From positions 1-64,000 of the forward strand of contig NZ_CP019646.1 in NCBI RefSeq assembly GCF_001999965.1: a stretch of 64,000 nucleotides of DNA. Direction: 5' to 3'. This document shows positions 17,790 to 26,551 of the stretch, piece by piece; the stretch's first letter is position 1; the number at the start of each line of letters is the position of its first letter. The notes below the pieces were generated by a model. It did no database searches. It had not been told where the DNA came from and was given only the letters and a program-made list of their open reading frames with translations. Source of the stretch: Limihaloglobus sulfuriphilus (lineage in GTDB: Bacteria; Planctomycetota; Phycisphaerae; Sedimentisphaerales; Sedimentisphaeraceae). A program made the translations under genes and the position numbers.

Positions 17790-19571
17790 ATGTTTGCTTT
17801 TATGTGTGCCCTGGCGTTGGTAAATTGTGATTTTGTAGAGATTTCCGGCTATCAATATTCTTATAAGGATGACAATACAGGCGTAACAACAAGGGTGTAT
17901 GTAAGCCCGTTTGAGATAGCCGAGGCGGAGGTTTGCCAGGATGAATTTGAGCGGGTGATGGGCTATAACCCCTCAAAGTTTAAGGGCGCAGACTTGCCCG
18001 TTCATAATGTCAGCTGGTTTGAGGCAATACAGTTCTGCAACAAGAAAAGTATCGCAGAGGGGCTGCCGCCGTGCTACGACATTGAAACCGGCCGCTGTGA
18101 TTTCAGCTTAAACGGCTTTCGCCTGCCGACAGAAGCAGAGTTTAACTCCGCGGGACGCGGCTTCTTCAAGCTGGAAGACCGCCTGAAATATGCCAATCTC
18201 TATCCAAAGAGCTATGAAACCATCCAGTCATCGGTAGATGAGTTTGCCAAAGGCCCTGCCGCCCGAAAATCCCTTGAGAAACTGCCCGCCGGCGTTTACG
18301 ACCTGATGGGAAACGTCTGGGAATGGGTCTATGACTATTATATCCCCGTATTTGAAACCGCCGTTGTCCAGGTCAACCCCAGCGGCCCCCTGCAGGGCTT
18401 AGAACGCACAATAAAGGGCGGCTCCTGGATGATCCCGGCATGGCACGGCTACACGCCGCGGCCGCTGACATCCTCACAGCAGCCACAGAGCAAACGAGCG
18501 ACTATCGGTTTTAGAGTCTGCCGAACCATTACCGGCAAACGCGGCGGGGCGTATGAGCCCGAACCCGAAAAAATCGCCGACATTAGATATGCAAAACACG
18601 AAAACCTGGCTGATGAAAATCTCAACATCACAGACGACAACGGAGACGAAATTAAAACCCTCCAGAGCTGGCAGAAAAACAGAGACAGCGTTCGGGATAA
18701 ATGGCTCGATTACATGAAAGTCCCCGATTACGGCAAACTGCGGCTCGAGGCCAAAACCGTTTACGAGTACGACCGGCCCCTCTACAGCGGAAAGGTGCAG
18801 CTCCTGCAGGCTTCGCCGCGGGTTGAGTACAAGATCGCACTGCTAAGCCCCGTCATGAAAAAAGGCGAGAAACGCCCCGTGTTGATAGTCCCGTTTTATG
18901 ATGTGGATTCGCCCGCGTCAAAACAGCTCTACGGCAAGCGGTTTAAGGCGTTTAACAGGGGTTATGCCCATCTGGCAGCCTCTCAGGGATACATCGCGGT
19001 TGCGGTGAAGTGGTACTCGGAATGTTACCCCGACTACATCGAAAGCATAGCACAGCTCAGCGCCGACCACCCGGGCACACTCGGGCTGGGCAAATGGGTT
19101 GCCGATATCAGGCTGCTCATCGACTATATCAGCTCGCTGGACAATGTTGACAGCGAAAGAATCGCCGTTATGGGCCATTCTCTCGGCGGCAAGCTCGCAC
19201 TCTTCGCCGCGGCGTTTGACGGCCGCATTTCCGCGGCGGTTTTATCAGAGCCGGGCATTGGCATTGAGTTTTCAAACTATCAGGATATATGGTATCTCGG
19301 CGCCGATATAAAACAGCGGCAGGACCTCGACCTGCACCAGCTGCTTGCCCTGACAGCTCCGCGGCCGCTGATGCTCATTGCAGGCGACAGCGTCGATAAC
19401 GACAGCAGTCTCGATTACCTCAACGCCGCGCAGCAGATATACAGCCTCTACGGCATAGAAAACTGCCCCGCCTTTTACAACCACCGCACCGGACATACAC
19501 CCTCAGCCCAGGCGGTTGAGCTGGCGTTTGAATGGCTCAACAAACAACTGCCCGCGCCTTGTGGTAAATAA
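17790..19571 (+). CDS. Fusion of FGE/SUMF1-like domain and alpha/beta hydrolase
   Basis: A 593-aa two-domain protein. Residues about 15-245 form a formylglycine-generating-enzyme-like (C-type-lectin fold) domain, with VHNVSWFEAIQFCNK, FRLPTEAEF, LMGNVWEWVYDYY, KGGSWM and IGFRVCR. The redox Cys pair that true FGE carries just after GGS(Y/W)M is absent (the segment continues IPAWHGYTPRP), so sulfatase maturation by this protein is unlikely. Residues about 310-590 form an alpha/beta hydrolase of the dienelactone hydrolase/prolyl oligopeptidase type. Its nucleophile is Ser464 in GHSLGG, the acid is probably in AGDSVDNDSS, and the His in HRTGHTPS. The role may be an esterase acting on modified polysaccharide. 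The N-terminus is short and hydrophobic, ending LVNC, so lipid anchoring is possible. AAAGG lies about 9 nt before the ATG. Confidence 0.83.
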   Translation: MFAFMCALALVNCDFVEISGYQYSYKDDNTGVTTRVYVSPFEIAEAEVCQDEFERVMGYNPSKFKGADLPVHNVSWFEAIQFCNKKSIAEGLPPCYDIETGRCDFSLNGFRLPTEAEFNSAGRGFFKLEDRLKYANLYPKSYETIQSSVDEFAKGPAARKSLEKLPAGVYDLMGNVWEWVYDYYIPVFETAVVQVNPSGPLQGLERTIKGGSWMIPAWHGYTPRPLTSSQQPQSKRATIGFRVCRTITGKRGGAYEPEPEKIADIRYAKHENLADENLNITDDNGDEIKTLQSWQKNRDSVRDKWLDYMKVPDYGKLRLEAKTVYEYDRPLYSGKVQLLQASPRVEYKIALLSPVMKKGEKRPVLIVPFYDVDSPASKQLYGKRFKAFNRGYAHLAASQGYIAVAVKWYSECYPDYIESIAQLSADHPGTLGLGKWVADIRLLIDYISSLDNVDSERIAVMGHSLGGKLALFAAAFDGRISAAVLSEPGIGIEFSNYQDIWYLGADIKQRQDLDLHQLLALTAPRPLMLIAGDSVDNDSSLDYLNAAQQIYSLYGIENCPAFYNHRTGHTPSAQAVELAFEWLNKQLPAPCGK

Positions 19572-19589
19572 CTTAGCAGGCGGGTTTTA

Positions 19590-19746
19590 GACAGGATTTA
19601 CAAGATAAACAGGATTTGTGTTTAATTGCATTGCCCCGTCAAAAAATGCCCTGAAACAGATAATCCCAATAAAGGGTTGTCAATGCCGGTTTTGCCGGTA
19701 TAATCGCTTATGAATTGAATTTATATGGACAGGATTACAGGATTAT
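19590..19746 (+). repeat. Degenerate ACAGGATT-word repeats around a promoter
   Basis: ACAGGATTTACA and AAACAGGATTTG occur at 19591-19617, and GGACAGGATTACAGGATTA at 19728-19746, on either side of the promoter at 19677-19704. The same words recur at 51686-51747. Arrays of ACAGGAT words are common between genes in many environmental genomes. They have no assigned function that I know of. Confidence 0.5.
19677..19704 (+). promoter_or_regulatory. Predicted promoter of the DUF5655/Mrr pair
   Basis: TTGTCA (19677-19682), 16-bp spacer, TATAAT (19699-19704). The spacer contains two CCGG words around TTTTG, an imperfect palindrome that could bind a repressor. It is 57 bp upstream of the start at 19762. 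Confidence 0.55.
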
Positions 19747-19761
19747 GATTTTGGTGTTTCT

Positions 19762-20679
19762 ATGAGTGATATTAAATTGTTTAAGATGATTGATGGGGGC
19801 GTAAGTGAAATACAGGGCCAGTCTGTCGCGGTGGAAAAGTCGCTCCAGAGCTTAATCGAGAGACATCTTGAGGATTTTCTCGGTGTAAGGTTCTTAGCCA
19901 GTGAGTATTCTACCGGCAAGAAGCACGGCGGGCGGATTGACAGCATGGGGATTGATGAAAACTGCTGCCCCGTGATTATTGAGTATAAACGAGCTACAAA
20001 TCAAAACGTTATCAATCAGGGGCTTTTCTATCTTGATTGGCTTATGGACCATAAGGCGGAGTTTGAGCTGCTGGTTTTGAAAAAGTTTGGCTCGAAAGTC
20101 TCCGCTGATATAGATTTTTCAAGCCCCCGGCTTATATGTATTGCCGGCGATTTCACAAAATATGACCAGCACGCCGTTTCACAGATAAACCGAAATATTG
20201 AGCTTATGCGGTATTGCCATTACGGTGATGACCTGCTGATGCTGGAGTTGGTGAATTCGGTTACCGCTGATGAAAACTCAGATACCGCAGTAATAAAACA
20301 ACCATCTTCCGGTAAAACTATTTACAAAACAGTAACTGAAACGCTCAAAGCAGCCCCCCAGGAAGTGGTGGATCTCTTTGATGCGGCAAAAGAAATGCTC
20401 ATTTCATTTGGCGATGATGTTCAGTTCAAGACGCTCAAATATTATTTTGTTTTCAAGCGGATAAAGAATTTTGCCTGCATTGAACTGCACAATCAGAAAA
20501 AATGTATTGTCGCAACAGTTAAGCTCTCTCCCGATTCTGTTGATCTTGTTTCCGGTTTCACCAGAGATGTCAGCAATATAGGCCATCTCGGTACCGGCGA
20601 TCTGGAGATAACTATACGTTCGCTCGAAGATTTAGAAAAAGCACGTCCGCTGTTTGAAAAGAGTTATGAGAATAATTGA
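19762..20679 (+). CDS. DUF5655 (COG3586-like) protein with PD-(D/E)xK-like core
   Basis: A 305-aa cytoplasmic protein. The N-terminal half (about residues 20-170) looks like a PD-(D/E)xK nuclease fold: Glu/Asp in the first helix, then D60 in GGRIDSM, then E74-Y-K76 in PVIIEYKR, the spacing and hydrophobic pattern of that superfamily. The C-terminal third (about 195-300) matches the DUF5655 layout, with FGDDVQFKTLKYYFVFKR and a LGTGDLEITI strand. Proteins of this layout are often annotated as predicted transport protein without direct evidence; a nuclease or nucleic-acid-sensing role is more consistent with the visible motif. It precedes an Mrr-type nuclease gene by 36 bp on the same strand, suggesting a two-gene unit. 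Confidence 0.7.
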   Translation: MSDIKLFKMIDGGVSEIQGQSVAVEKSLQSLIERHLEDFLGVRFLASEYSTGKKHGGRIDSMGIDENCCPVIIEYKRATNQNVINQGLFYLDWLMDHKAEFELLVLKKFGSKVSADIDFSSPRLICIAGDFTKYDQHAVSQINRNIELMRYCHYGDDLLMLELVNSVTADENSDTAVIKQPSSGKTIYKTVTETLKAAPQEVVDLFDAAKEMLISFGDDVQFKTLKYYFVFKRIKNFACIELHNQKKCIVATVKLSPDSVDLVSGFTRDVSNIGHLGTGDLEITIRSLEDLEKARPLFEKSYENN

Positions 20680-20715
20680 CATATAATTTATTAGTGCGAG
20701 ATCATAGGTTCAAAA

Positions 20716-22509
20716 ATGATAAGAAGCAGAATAGAAAAAGAATGGACAACTAAGTCTAAAACGGGAATTCGTACTTATCACATAACAATTAGACATAACG
20801 GATTAAATGAATTTAAAGAGATTAAAAATTCAAATAAACATGTAGCCAAAGAAATGGCAAACGCGGCAATGACCGGGTGGAACGGAAAATGGGGCAAAAA
20901 AATAGCCGCTGAAAACGAAAAAAAACTTAAAGAGCAAGAAAAGCTAAAAGAAAAGCAGTATAAAGAAAACAGAAAACAGAAAGCTGCTGAAGAAACTAAA
21001 AAAGCTAAAAACGCTCTCGACATTTTGAAAAATACACTTAATATAGGATTAAACACAAAACCCAAAATGATATGGGAGCAGTCGTACGATTATTCAGAAT
21101 TCCCCACTCCAAAACCTGTAAAAGATAGATATCTTCGAATGATGCCCGAAAAACCTCAACTGATAATTTATAGTAAACCAAAACAAAGTGATTCAAAATA
21201 TAACCCAAAATTAAGTTTTTTGGATAAAATCAGTTCCGAGCGGAAACATTCTAAACTTGATCATGCAAAACAATTATATCTTAAAGACCTCGAAATCTGG
21301 AAGGCCAGAAAACTCGATGCAATTGCAAGGTTTGATAAAAAGAAGGTAGAATATAAACAAGAAGGAATACGATTATTCCAATTATTTCAAAAGGACGTTA
21401 AGGAGTGGCAAAACTTACACGACAAATTTATTAAAGAACAAAAAAGGAAAAACGACGGCATAAACGCTTTAAGAGAAGAATACAGAAATCACAAACCTTT
21501 TGGTGTCAAACTACATTTTGGCATGGTTCTGAATCGCTCAAAATATCCTGACTATTTTCCGAAAAAGGTGGAATTAGAATATAATCCAGATAATAAGATT
21601 TTGATTGTTGATTACCAAATTCCGGCTCCTGATATTATTCCTCGGCTAGTGGAAGTTAAATATGTGCTATCACAGGATGAATTTAGGGAGGTTATGATGT
21701 CAGAAGTTCAATTTAATAAACTTTATGATGACCTCATTTATCAAATTGCGCTACGTAATATTCACGAATTATATAAATATGACAAGGCAAGTGCACTTGA
21801 TTCAATAGTTTTTAATGGTTTTGTGCATAGCATTGATCCTGCAACGGGTAAAGAGAAAAATTCCTATCTATTGTCTCTTCTGGCAAATAGAGAAGATTTC
21901 CTCAAAATAAACCTGGAATCCGTTGACCCCAAAACATGTTTTAAAAAATTAAAGGGAGTAGCATGTGCCCAGCTAAATACCATAACACCTGTAGCACCGC
22001 TAATGCAATTAAATCGAAATGACAGCAGATTTGTTAACTCATATGATGTGGCAGATTCTATTAACGAGGGTGACAATCTGGCATTGATGAACTGGAAAGA
22101 TTTTGAACATTTGATTCGAGAGTTGTTTGAAAAAGAATTTTCTTCCGGAGGCGGAGAAGTAAAAATTACCCAAGCCAGCAAAGACGGTGGTGTTGATGCG
22201 GTTGCTTTTGATCCCGACCCAATTAAGGGAGGGAAAATCATTATACAGGCCAAACGTTACACAAATACAGTGGGTGTTAGTGCTGTACGTGATCTTTACG
22301 GAACTGTTATGAATGAAGGAGCGAACAAGGGAATACTTGTAACGACGTCAAGCTATGGGTCAGATGCTTATAAGTTTGCAAATGATAAACCGCTAACACT
22401 TCTTGATGGAGGTAATTTGCTTCACATGCTTGAAAAACATGGCCACAGAGCGAAAATTGATATAAAAGAAGCCAGGGAAATGATTAAACAACAAAGCTTA
22501 GACAGTTAA
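20716..22509 (+). CDS. Mrr-type restriction endonuclease with long N-terminal extension
   Basis: A 597-aa protein. The C-terminal 140 residues are an Mrr_cat domain (PD-(D/E)xK): FEHLIRELFEKEF, then Asp494 in DGGVDAVAF, then Q511-A512-K513 in IIQAKRY, then GVSAVRDLYGT and KGILVTTSSYG. Mrr enzymes cut methylated or otherwise foreign DNA. The first 280 residues are Lys/Glu-rich with a predicted coiled coil (about 70-105, KEQEKLKEKQYKE) and no domain I recognise. Codon use and base composition are clearly more AT-rich than the neighbouring genes, suggesting acquisition by transfer. It forms a likely unit with the DUF5655 gene and is followed by the hairpin array. Confidence 0.85.
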   Translation: MIRSRIEKEWTTKSKTGIRTYHITIRHNGLNEFKEIKNSNKHVAKEMANAAMTGWNGKWGKKIAAENEKKLKEQEKLKEKQYKENRKQKAAEETKKAKNALDILKNTLNIGLNTKPKMIWEQSYDYSEFPTPKPVKDRYLRMMPEKPQLIIYSKPKQSDSKYNPKLSFLDKISSERKHSKLDHAKQLYLKDLEIWKARKLDAIARFDKKKVEYKQEGIRLFQLFQKDVKEWQNLHDKFIKEQKRKNDGINALREEYRNHKPFGVKLHFGMVLNRSKYPDYFPKKVELEYNPDNKILIVDYQIPAPDIIPRLVEVKYVLSQDEFREVMMSEVQFNKLYDDLIYQIALRNIHELYKYDKASALDSIVFNGFVHSIDPATGKEKNSYLLSLLANREDFLKINLESVDPKTCFKKLKGVACAQLNTITPVAPLMQLNRNDSRFVNSYDVADSINEGDNLALMNWKDFEHLIRELFEKEFSSGGGEVKITQASKDGGVDAVAFDPDPIKGGKIIIQAKRYTNTVGVSAVRDLYGTVMNEGANKGILVTTSSYGSDAYKFANDKPLTLLDGGNLLHMLEKHGHRAKIDIKEAREMIKQQSLDS

Positions 22510-22563
22510 AATTCCTATGGGTGAAAGTAGAGTTTATGGCCAAAGCGTAAGTTGCCCCTGACC

Positions 22564-23738
22564 GTTGCCCCGGGCTATGTTATTCAGGCTCTACAGGCTT
22601 GGGGGTTTTGGCTGTGGGTGGTACTTATGTAAAACACACTGAAGTGTGAACTCTTACAGGGGTACTCTTGCGGTGTTAGTAAGAGTTCAAGCTTCAGCTT
22701 GTTTAAAATATAGATAGCGAATAAGCACGCTAAAGCGTGTACTCTTACAGCTCTTACGGCTCTTACGTAATCGGCGGTGATCTGCGAAATCTGCGGATAT
22801 TTACCATGTTGTTTTTAGCACTGAAGGTGCGAAATATCTTAGCATAGGGCATCGCCCTGTGTTTGTGGTGGCGTGTTTCCATTATCCCAGGGCGTTGCCC
22901 GGGGCTATGTTATTCAAGCTTTACAGGCTTGGGGGTTTTGGCTGTGGGTGGTACTTATGTAAAACACACTGAAGTGTGAACTCTTACAGGGGTACTCTTG
23001 CGGTGTTAGTAAGAGTTCAAGCTTCAGCTTGTTTAAAATATAGATAGCGAATAAGCACGCTAAAGCGTGTACTCTTGCGGCTCTTACGGCTCTTACGGTT
23101 CTTGCGTAATCGGCGGTGATCTGCGAAATCTGCAGATATTTACCATGTAGTTTTTAGCACTGAAGGTGCGAAATATCTTAGCATAGGGCATCGCCCTGTG
23201 TTTGTGGTGGCGTGTTTCCATTGTCCCAGGGCGTTGCCCCGGGCTATGTTATTCAAGCCCTACAGGCTTGGGGGTGGTTGTGTGGTGCGGTATTTGGGAT
23301 TTGGGGGGTAACCTCTTACGGGGGTACTCTTGCGGTGTTAGTAAGAGTTCAAGCTTCAGCTTGTTTAAAATATAGATAGCGAATAAGCACGCTAAAGCGT
23401 GTACTCTTACAGCTCTTGCGGCTCTTACGGTTCTTGCGTAATCGGCGGTAATCTGCGGTAATCTGCGAAATCTGCGGATATTTACCATGTAGTTTTTAGC
23501 ACTGAAGGTGCGAAATATCTTAGCATAGGGCATCGCCCTGTGTTTGTGGTGGTGTGTTTCCATTATCCCAGGGCGTTGCCCCGGGCTATGTTATTCAGGC
23601 TTTACAGGCTTGGGGGTGGCTGTGTGGGTGGTGCGGTATTTGGGATTTTTGGGGGGGGGTAACCTCTTACGGCTCTTGCGTAATCGGCGGTAATCTGCGA
23701 AATCTGCGGATATTTACCATGCTGTTTTAGCACTGAAG
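22564..23738 (+). repeat. Tandem hairpin-mosaic array, three and a half ~340-bp units
   Basis: Units begin at GTTGCCC: 22564-22893 (330 bp), 22894-23232 (339), 23233-23574 (342), and a partial 23575-23738. Each full unit strings together small palindromes: CACACT-GA-AGTGTG (units 1 and 2 only), CAAGCT-TC-AGCTTG, CACGCT-AA-AGCGTG, GCAC-TGAAG-GTGC, AGGGC-ATC-GCCCT, GGGC-GTT-GCCC and CAAGC...GCTTG. Several share a CTGAAG-like core and the linker (A/T)ACTCTTAC while the outer stem differs. Nested variable-number tracts of CTCTTACGG (2-4 copies) and of GTAATCTGCG occur. Unit 3 has a replaced segment after GGCTTGGGGG, so modules are exchanged. No convincing ORF is present. It fills most of the gap between the Mrr gene and the protease gene. 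The bases 22510-22563 hold nothing I recognise. Confidence 0.9.
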
Positions 23739-23767
23739 GTGGAGATAAAATAAGTTTAGAATTGATG

Positions 23768-23796
23768 TTGAGATACGCCGGCCGGCGGGGTATAAT
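23768..23796 (+). promoter_or_regulatory. Predicted promoter of the dockerin protease gene
   Basis: TTGAGA (23768-23773), 17-bp GC-rich spacer that includes GCCGGCCGGC, TATAAT (23791-23796), just after the end of the repeat array and 92 bp before the start codon. Confidence 0.5.
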
Positions 23797-23888
23797 AAAA
23801 CCTTGAGAAAAATCAATCGTTTTTTTAAGCCTGCGGCTCGGAGGAAAACCAGCTCCCGGCAGCGGCGGCTGCTTGAATGGAGTAAAAC

Positions 23889-26498
23889 ATGAATTCAGGT
23901 TTTATATTATCGCCCAGAGCTCTGTTACCGGCTGTTTTGATTTGCGGCGTTTTATGTTCGGCCGGCTCGGCACTGCCTGCCAAGAGCCGTGATGTCAATA
24001 TTACTCACAACCCTGACCAGATGTATGTTCTGGTCAGCGGCGGTGAAAAATCCGCTGCTTCTGTGCAGGGGCAGAACGGCACGGATGTTGATATTCCCGA
24101 AGGGGCCTGGGCAACCAGCGAGATTCTGATCAATTCCGCGCCGTCAGATGCGGTGGTCAGCGGCGTTGATGTTCATTACGAGATCGTGCACAGCTATGTG
24201 CTTGATTTAACGGTGGATCTTTCGGACGGCGATCTTAACGTTGAGTACAACCTCTGGGACGGCAATTTCGGCTCGGGTGGTATCTCCGAGACAGAAACCG
24301 GCATTGCCGCGTTCAACGGCCGGCCCGTCAACCAGTACTGGTTTTTATGGGCGATTGACAACTACGCCGGCGATTACGGCTATATCGATTCGTGGTGGAT
24401 CAAAATATACTACTCCGGTTCCGGCGCGGCTCCCGAACATGACGACTGTGCCGGTGCGATTGCGGTAACAGAGTCCGCGGCGTACAGCGGCAGCACCGCC
24501 GGCGCAACCGGAACACAAACCAGCAGCTGCGGCGATAACGATACAAACGATGTCTGGCACGTGTTTACCCCTGCCGCGGCGGGTTTATACTCTCTGAGTC
24601 TGTGCGGCAGCAGTTTTGATACGACGCTTGCGGTGTACGATGAATGCGGCGGCGCGGAGCTGGCGTGCAACGATGATTCGTGCGAGTATCAATCCATGCT
24701 CACGCTCCAGCTCAACGCGGGCGAGGATTACTATATCCGCATTGCCGGCTACGGCGGCGAAACCGGCAGTTATACGCTCGTGGTAGAGCCTGTATCTGCC
24801 GTGCTAAACGACGATTGCGCAAATGCCGCAGTAATCGCGGAGGATTCGCCGACCGCCGGCAGCACAATAGGCGCAACCGGCAGCTTTGAGAGCAGCTGCG
24901 CTTCTCATGATTTTTACGATGTCTGGTACAGTTATACCCCTTCGCAGTCGGGTACTGCCGCTATTGAAATACAGAGCGGCTCGTTCGATACGACGCTCTC
25001 GGTGTGGGACGGCTGCGGCGGCGCAGAGCTGGCATGTAACGATGACCACGGCGAGGGCGGCCTCTCTGCTGTGGAATTGTTTGTCCAGGGCGGCACAGAG
25101 TATCTAATACGTGTGGCCGGCTATGGATACGCCGTCGGCGATTTTACGCTGCTTGTATCGCGGCAGGTGTGTGAACCGCCGGCTCCGGCACAGCAGCCCG
25201 GCCCCGCGGACGGACAAACCGCCGCGGCAGCCGAGACAGAGCTTAGCTGGTCGGCGCCGCAGAGTGCTGCTGCGCAGGGCTCTGAAGAACCGATCAAAGG
25301 TGTTATCTACGGCAGTGATGACAGGTTAGACTATTATCAGATTAGTGATCCCGATATAATCCCGCTTGCCGATTCGACGGCGGTCATAGTTTCGCCCGGG
25401 AACCTGGCAGATAACGGCGACGGCACGTTCACCCTGCCGGCGACGACGCTGGGACAGTGGTACGAGGCCCTGGATCCGCTGGGCAGCGGCAATCCGCTTT
25501 GTCCGGACGAGCCGTATATCAATCAGCCGGCGCCGGGCAAGTGTTCGGCGTTTCTGGTGGAGCCTGATATTGTCGTTACCGCCGGCCATTGTGCGGCAGG
25601 GGGCAGCTGTTCCGCTCTGGCGTTTGTGTTCGGCTTTGTAATGCTCGACGCGGATGCCGCCCGTATAACTGTCGATATGGACGATGTTTATTATTGCAGT
25701 GAAATTATAGAAACGGTCGAAACCTATAATGATGACTGGGCGATTGTTCGGCTTGACCGGCCGGTCAGCGGCCGCGAACCGCTAACGCTGAGCCGCTCCG
25801 GTATAATCCCTGACGCTCAGCCGGTTTTTGCTATCGGTTCTCCCTATGGACTGCCGCTCAAGCTCTCCAGCTCTGCTAATGTTATGGAAAATTCAATGCC
25901 GGAGTATTTTCAGGCGAATCTCGATGTGCTTGCGGGCAATTCCGGTTCACCGGTTTTTAACGCGGTAACTCTTGAGGTTGAGGGAATACTCGTACGGGGC
26001 AATGAGGATTTTTCCGCCAGCTCAAGCTGTGACAGCTCGTATGTCTGCCCCGATTCGGGCTGTCCGGAGTGGGAAGAGGTAACACGCACAAGCCGCTTTC
26101 TCGACACGCTTTATCCGGTTCTTTACGATGTTTACTTCGACAGCGTATCGCCTCCGGAGCAGCTTATCTGCGAGAATACCAACGAAACGTCTTGCGATCC
26201 GACTCCGGACGGCTCGATCCTGGAGCTGTGCCAAACATATTACTGGCAGGTGGTTACAAAGACCAAATGCGGAGAGACTGCCGGCGATATCTGGAGTTTC
26301 AGGGTGGAATCTGTGCCGGGCGATTTCGATGACGATTGCAGCGTTGACAGTACAGATTTTAGCCTGATGGCAGATTCCTGGCTCTCGGCGGCCGGCGTTT
26401 ACGATATAGCCCCGCTGCCGGACGGTGACGGGGTGGTAGATTTGCTTGATTTGGCTTTATTTGCCCGGGACTGGCTTGCAGAGCTCGCTGGGATATAA
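23889..26498 (+). CDS. Secreted trypsin-like serine protease with P-domain, repeats and dockerin
   Basis: An 869-aa exported multidomain protein. Order: Sec signal (residues 1-31, ending GSALPA); a proprotein-convertase P-like domain (about 55-180, ending WWIKIYYSG); two Cys-containing PPC-like repeats (about 185-305 and 308-425, each with FDTTL...CGGAELACNDD); a trypsin-like protease domain with His567 (TAGHCA), Asp616 (NDDWAIV) and Ser685 (GNSGSP); a fibronectin-like segment (about 745-810); and a C-terminal type I dockerin with paired Ca-binding loops (DFDDDCSVDSTD, DGDGVVDLLD). The dockerin suggests docking to a cohesin scaffold or surface, although no cohesin is visible here. The triad is intact, so it is probably an active extracellular protease. 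Confidence 0.88.
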   Translation: MNSGFILSPRALLPAVLICGVLCSAGSALPAKSRDVNITHNPDQMYVLVSGGEKSAASVQGQNGTDVDIPEGAWATSEILINSAPSDAVVSGVDVHYEIVHSYVLDLTVDLSDGDLNVEYNLWDGNFGSGGISETETGIAAFNGRPVNQYWFLWAIDNYAGDYGYIDSWWIKIYYSGSGAAPEHDDCAGAIAVTESAAYSGSTAGATGTQTSSCGDNDTNDVWHVFTPAAAGLYSLSLCGSSFDTTLAVYDECGGAELACNDDSCEYQSMLTLQLNAGEDYYIRIAGYGGETGSYTLVVEPVSAVLNDDCANAAVIAEDSPTAGSTIGATGSFESSCASHDFYDVWYSYTPSQSGTAAIEIQSGSFDTTLSVWDGCGGAELACNDDHGEGGLSAVELFVQGGTEYLIRVAGYGYAVGDFTLLVSRQVCEPPAPAQQPGPADGQTAAAAETELSWSAPQSAAAQGSEEPIKGVIYGSDDRLDYYQISDPDIIPLADSTAVIVSPGNLADNGDGTFTLPATTLGQWYEALDPLGSGNPLCPDEPYINQPAPGKCSAFLVEPDIVVTAGHCAAGGSCSALAFVFGFVMLDADAARITVDMDDVYYCSEIIETVETYNDDWAIVRLDRPVSGREPLTLSRSGIIPDAQPVFAIGSPYGLPLKLSSSANVMENSMPEYFQANLDVLAGNSGSPVFNAVTLEVEGILVRGNEDFSASSSCDSSYVCPDSGCPEWEEVTRTSRFLDTLYPVLYDVYFDSVSPPEQLICENTNETSCDPTPDGSILELCQTYYWQVVTKTKCGETAGDIWSFRVESVPGDFDDDCSVDSTDFSLMADSWLSAAGVYDIAPLPDGDGVVDLLDLALFARDWLAELAGI

Positions 26499-26551
26499 GT
26501 TCCATGACTTTAGCCGCCGTGTGTTCTTGCAGGATTACCTTCGGGCGGCGG

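Noticed and set aside
23249-23563. 104-codon open frame on the minus strand inside the repeat array
   Set aside because: It follows the repeat units and their palindromes, has no ribosome-binding site and is disrupted in the other units, so it is a by-product of the repeats.
22564-23738. CRISPR array
   Set aside because: The repeated unit is about 340 bp with no short constant repeats separated by unique spacers of even length, and there are no cas genes.
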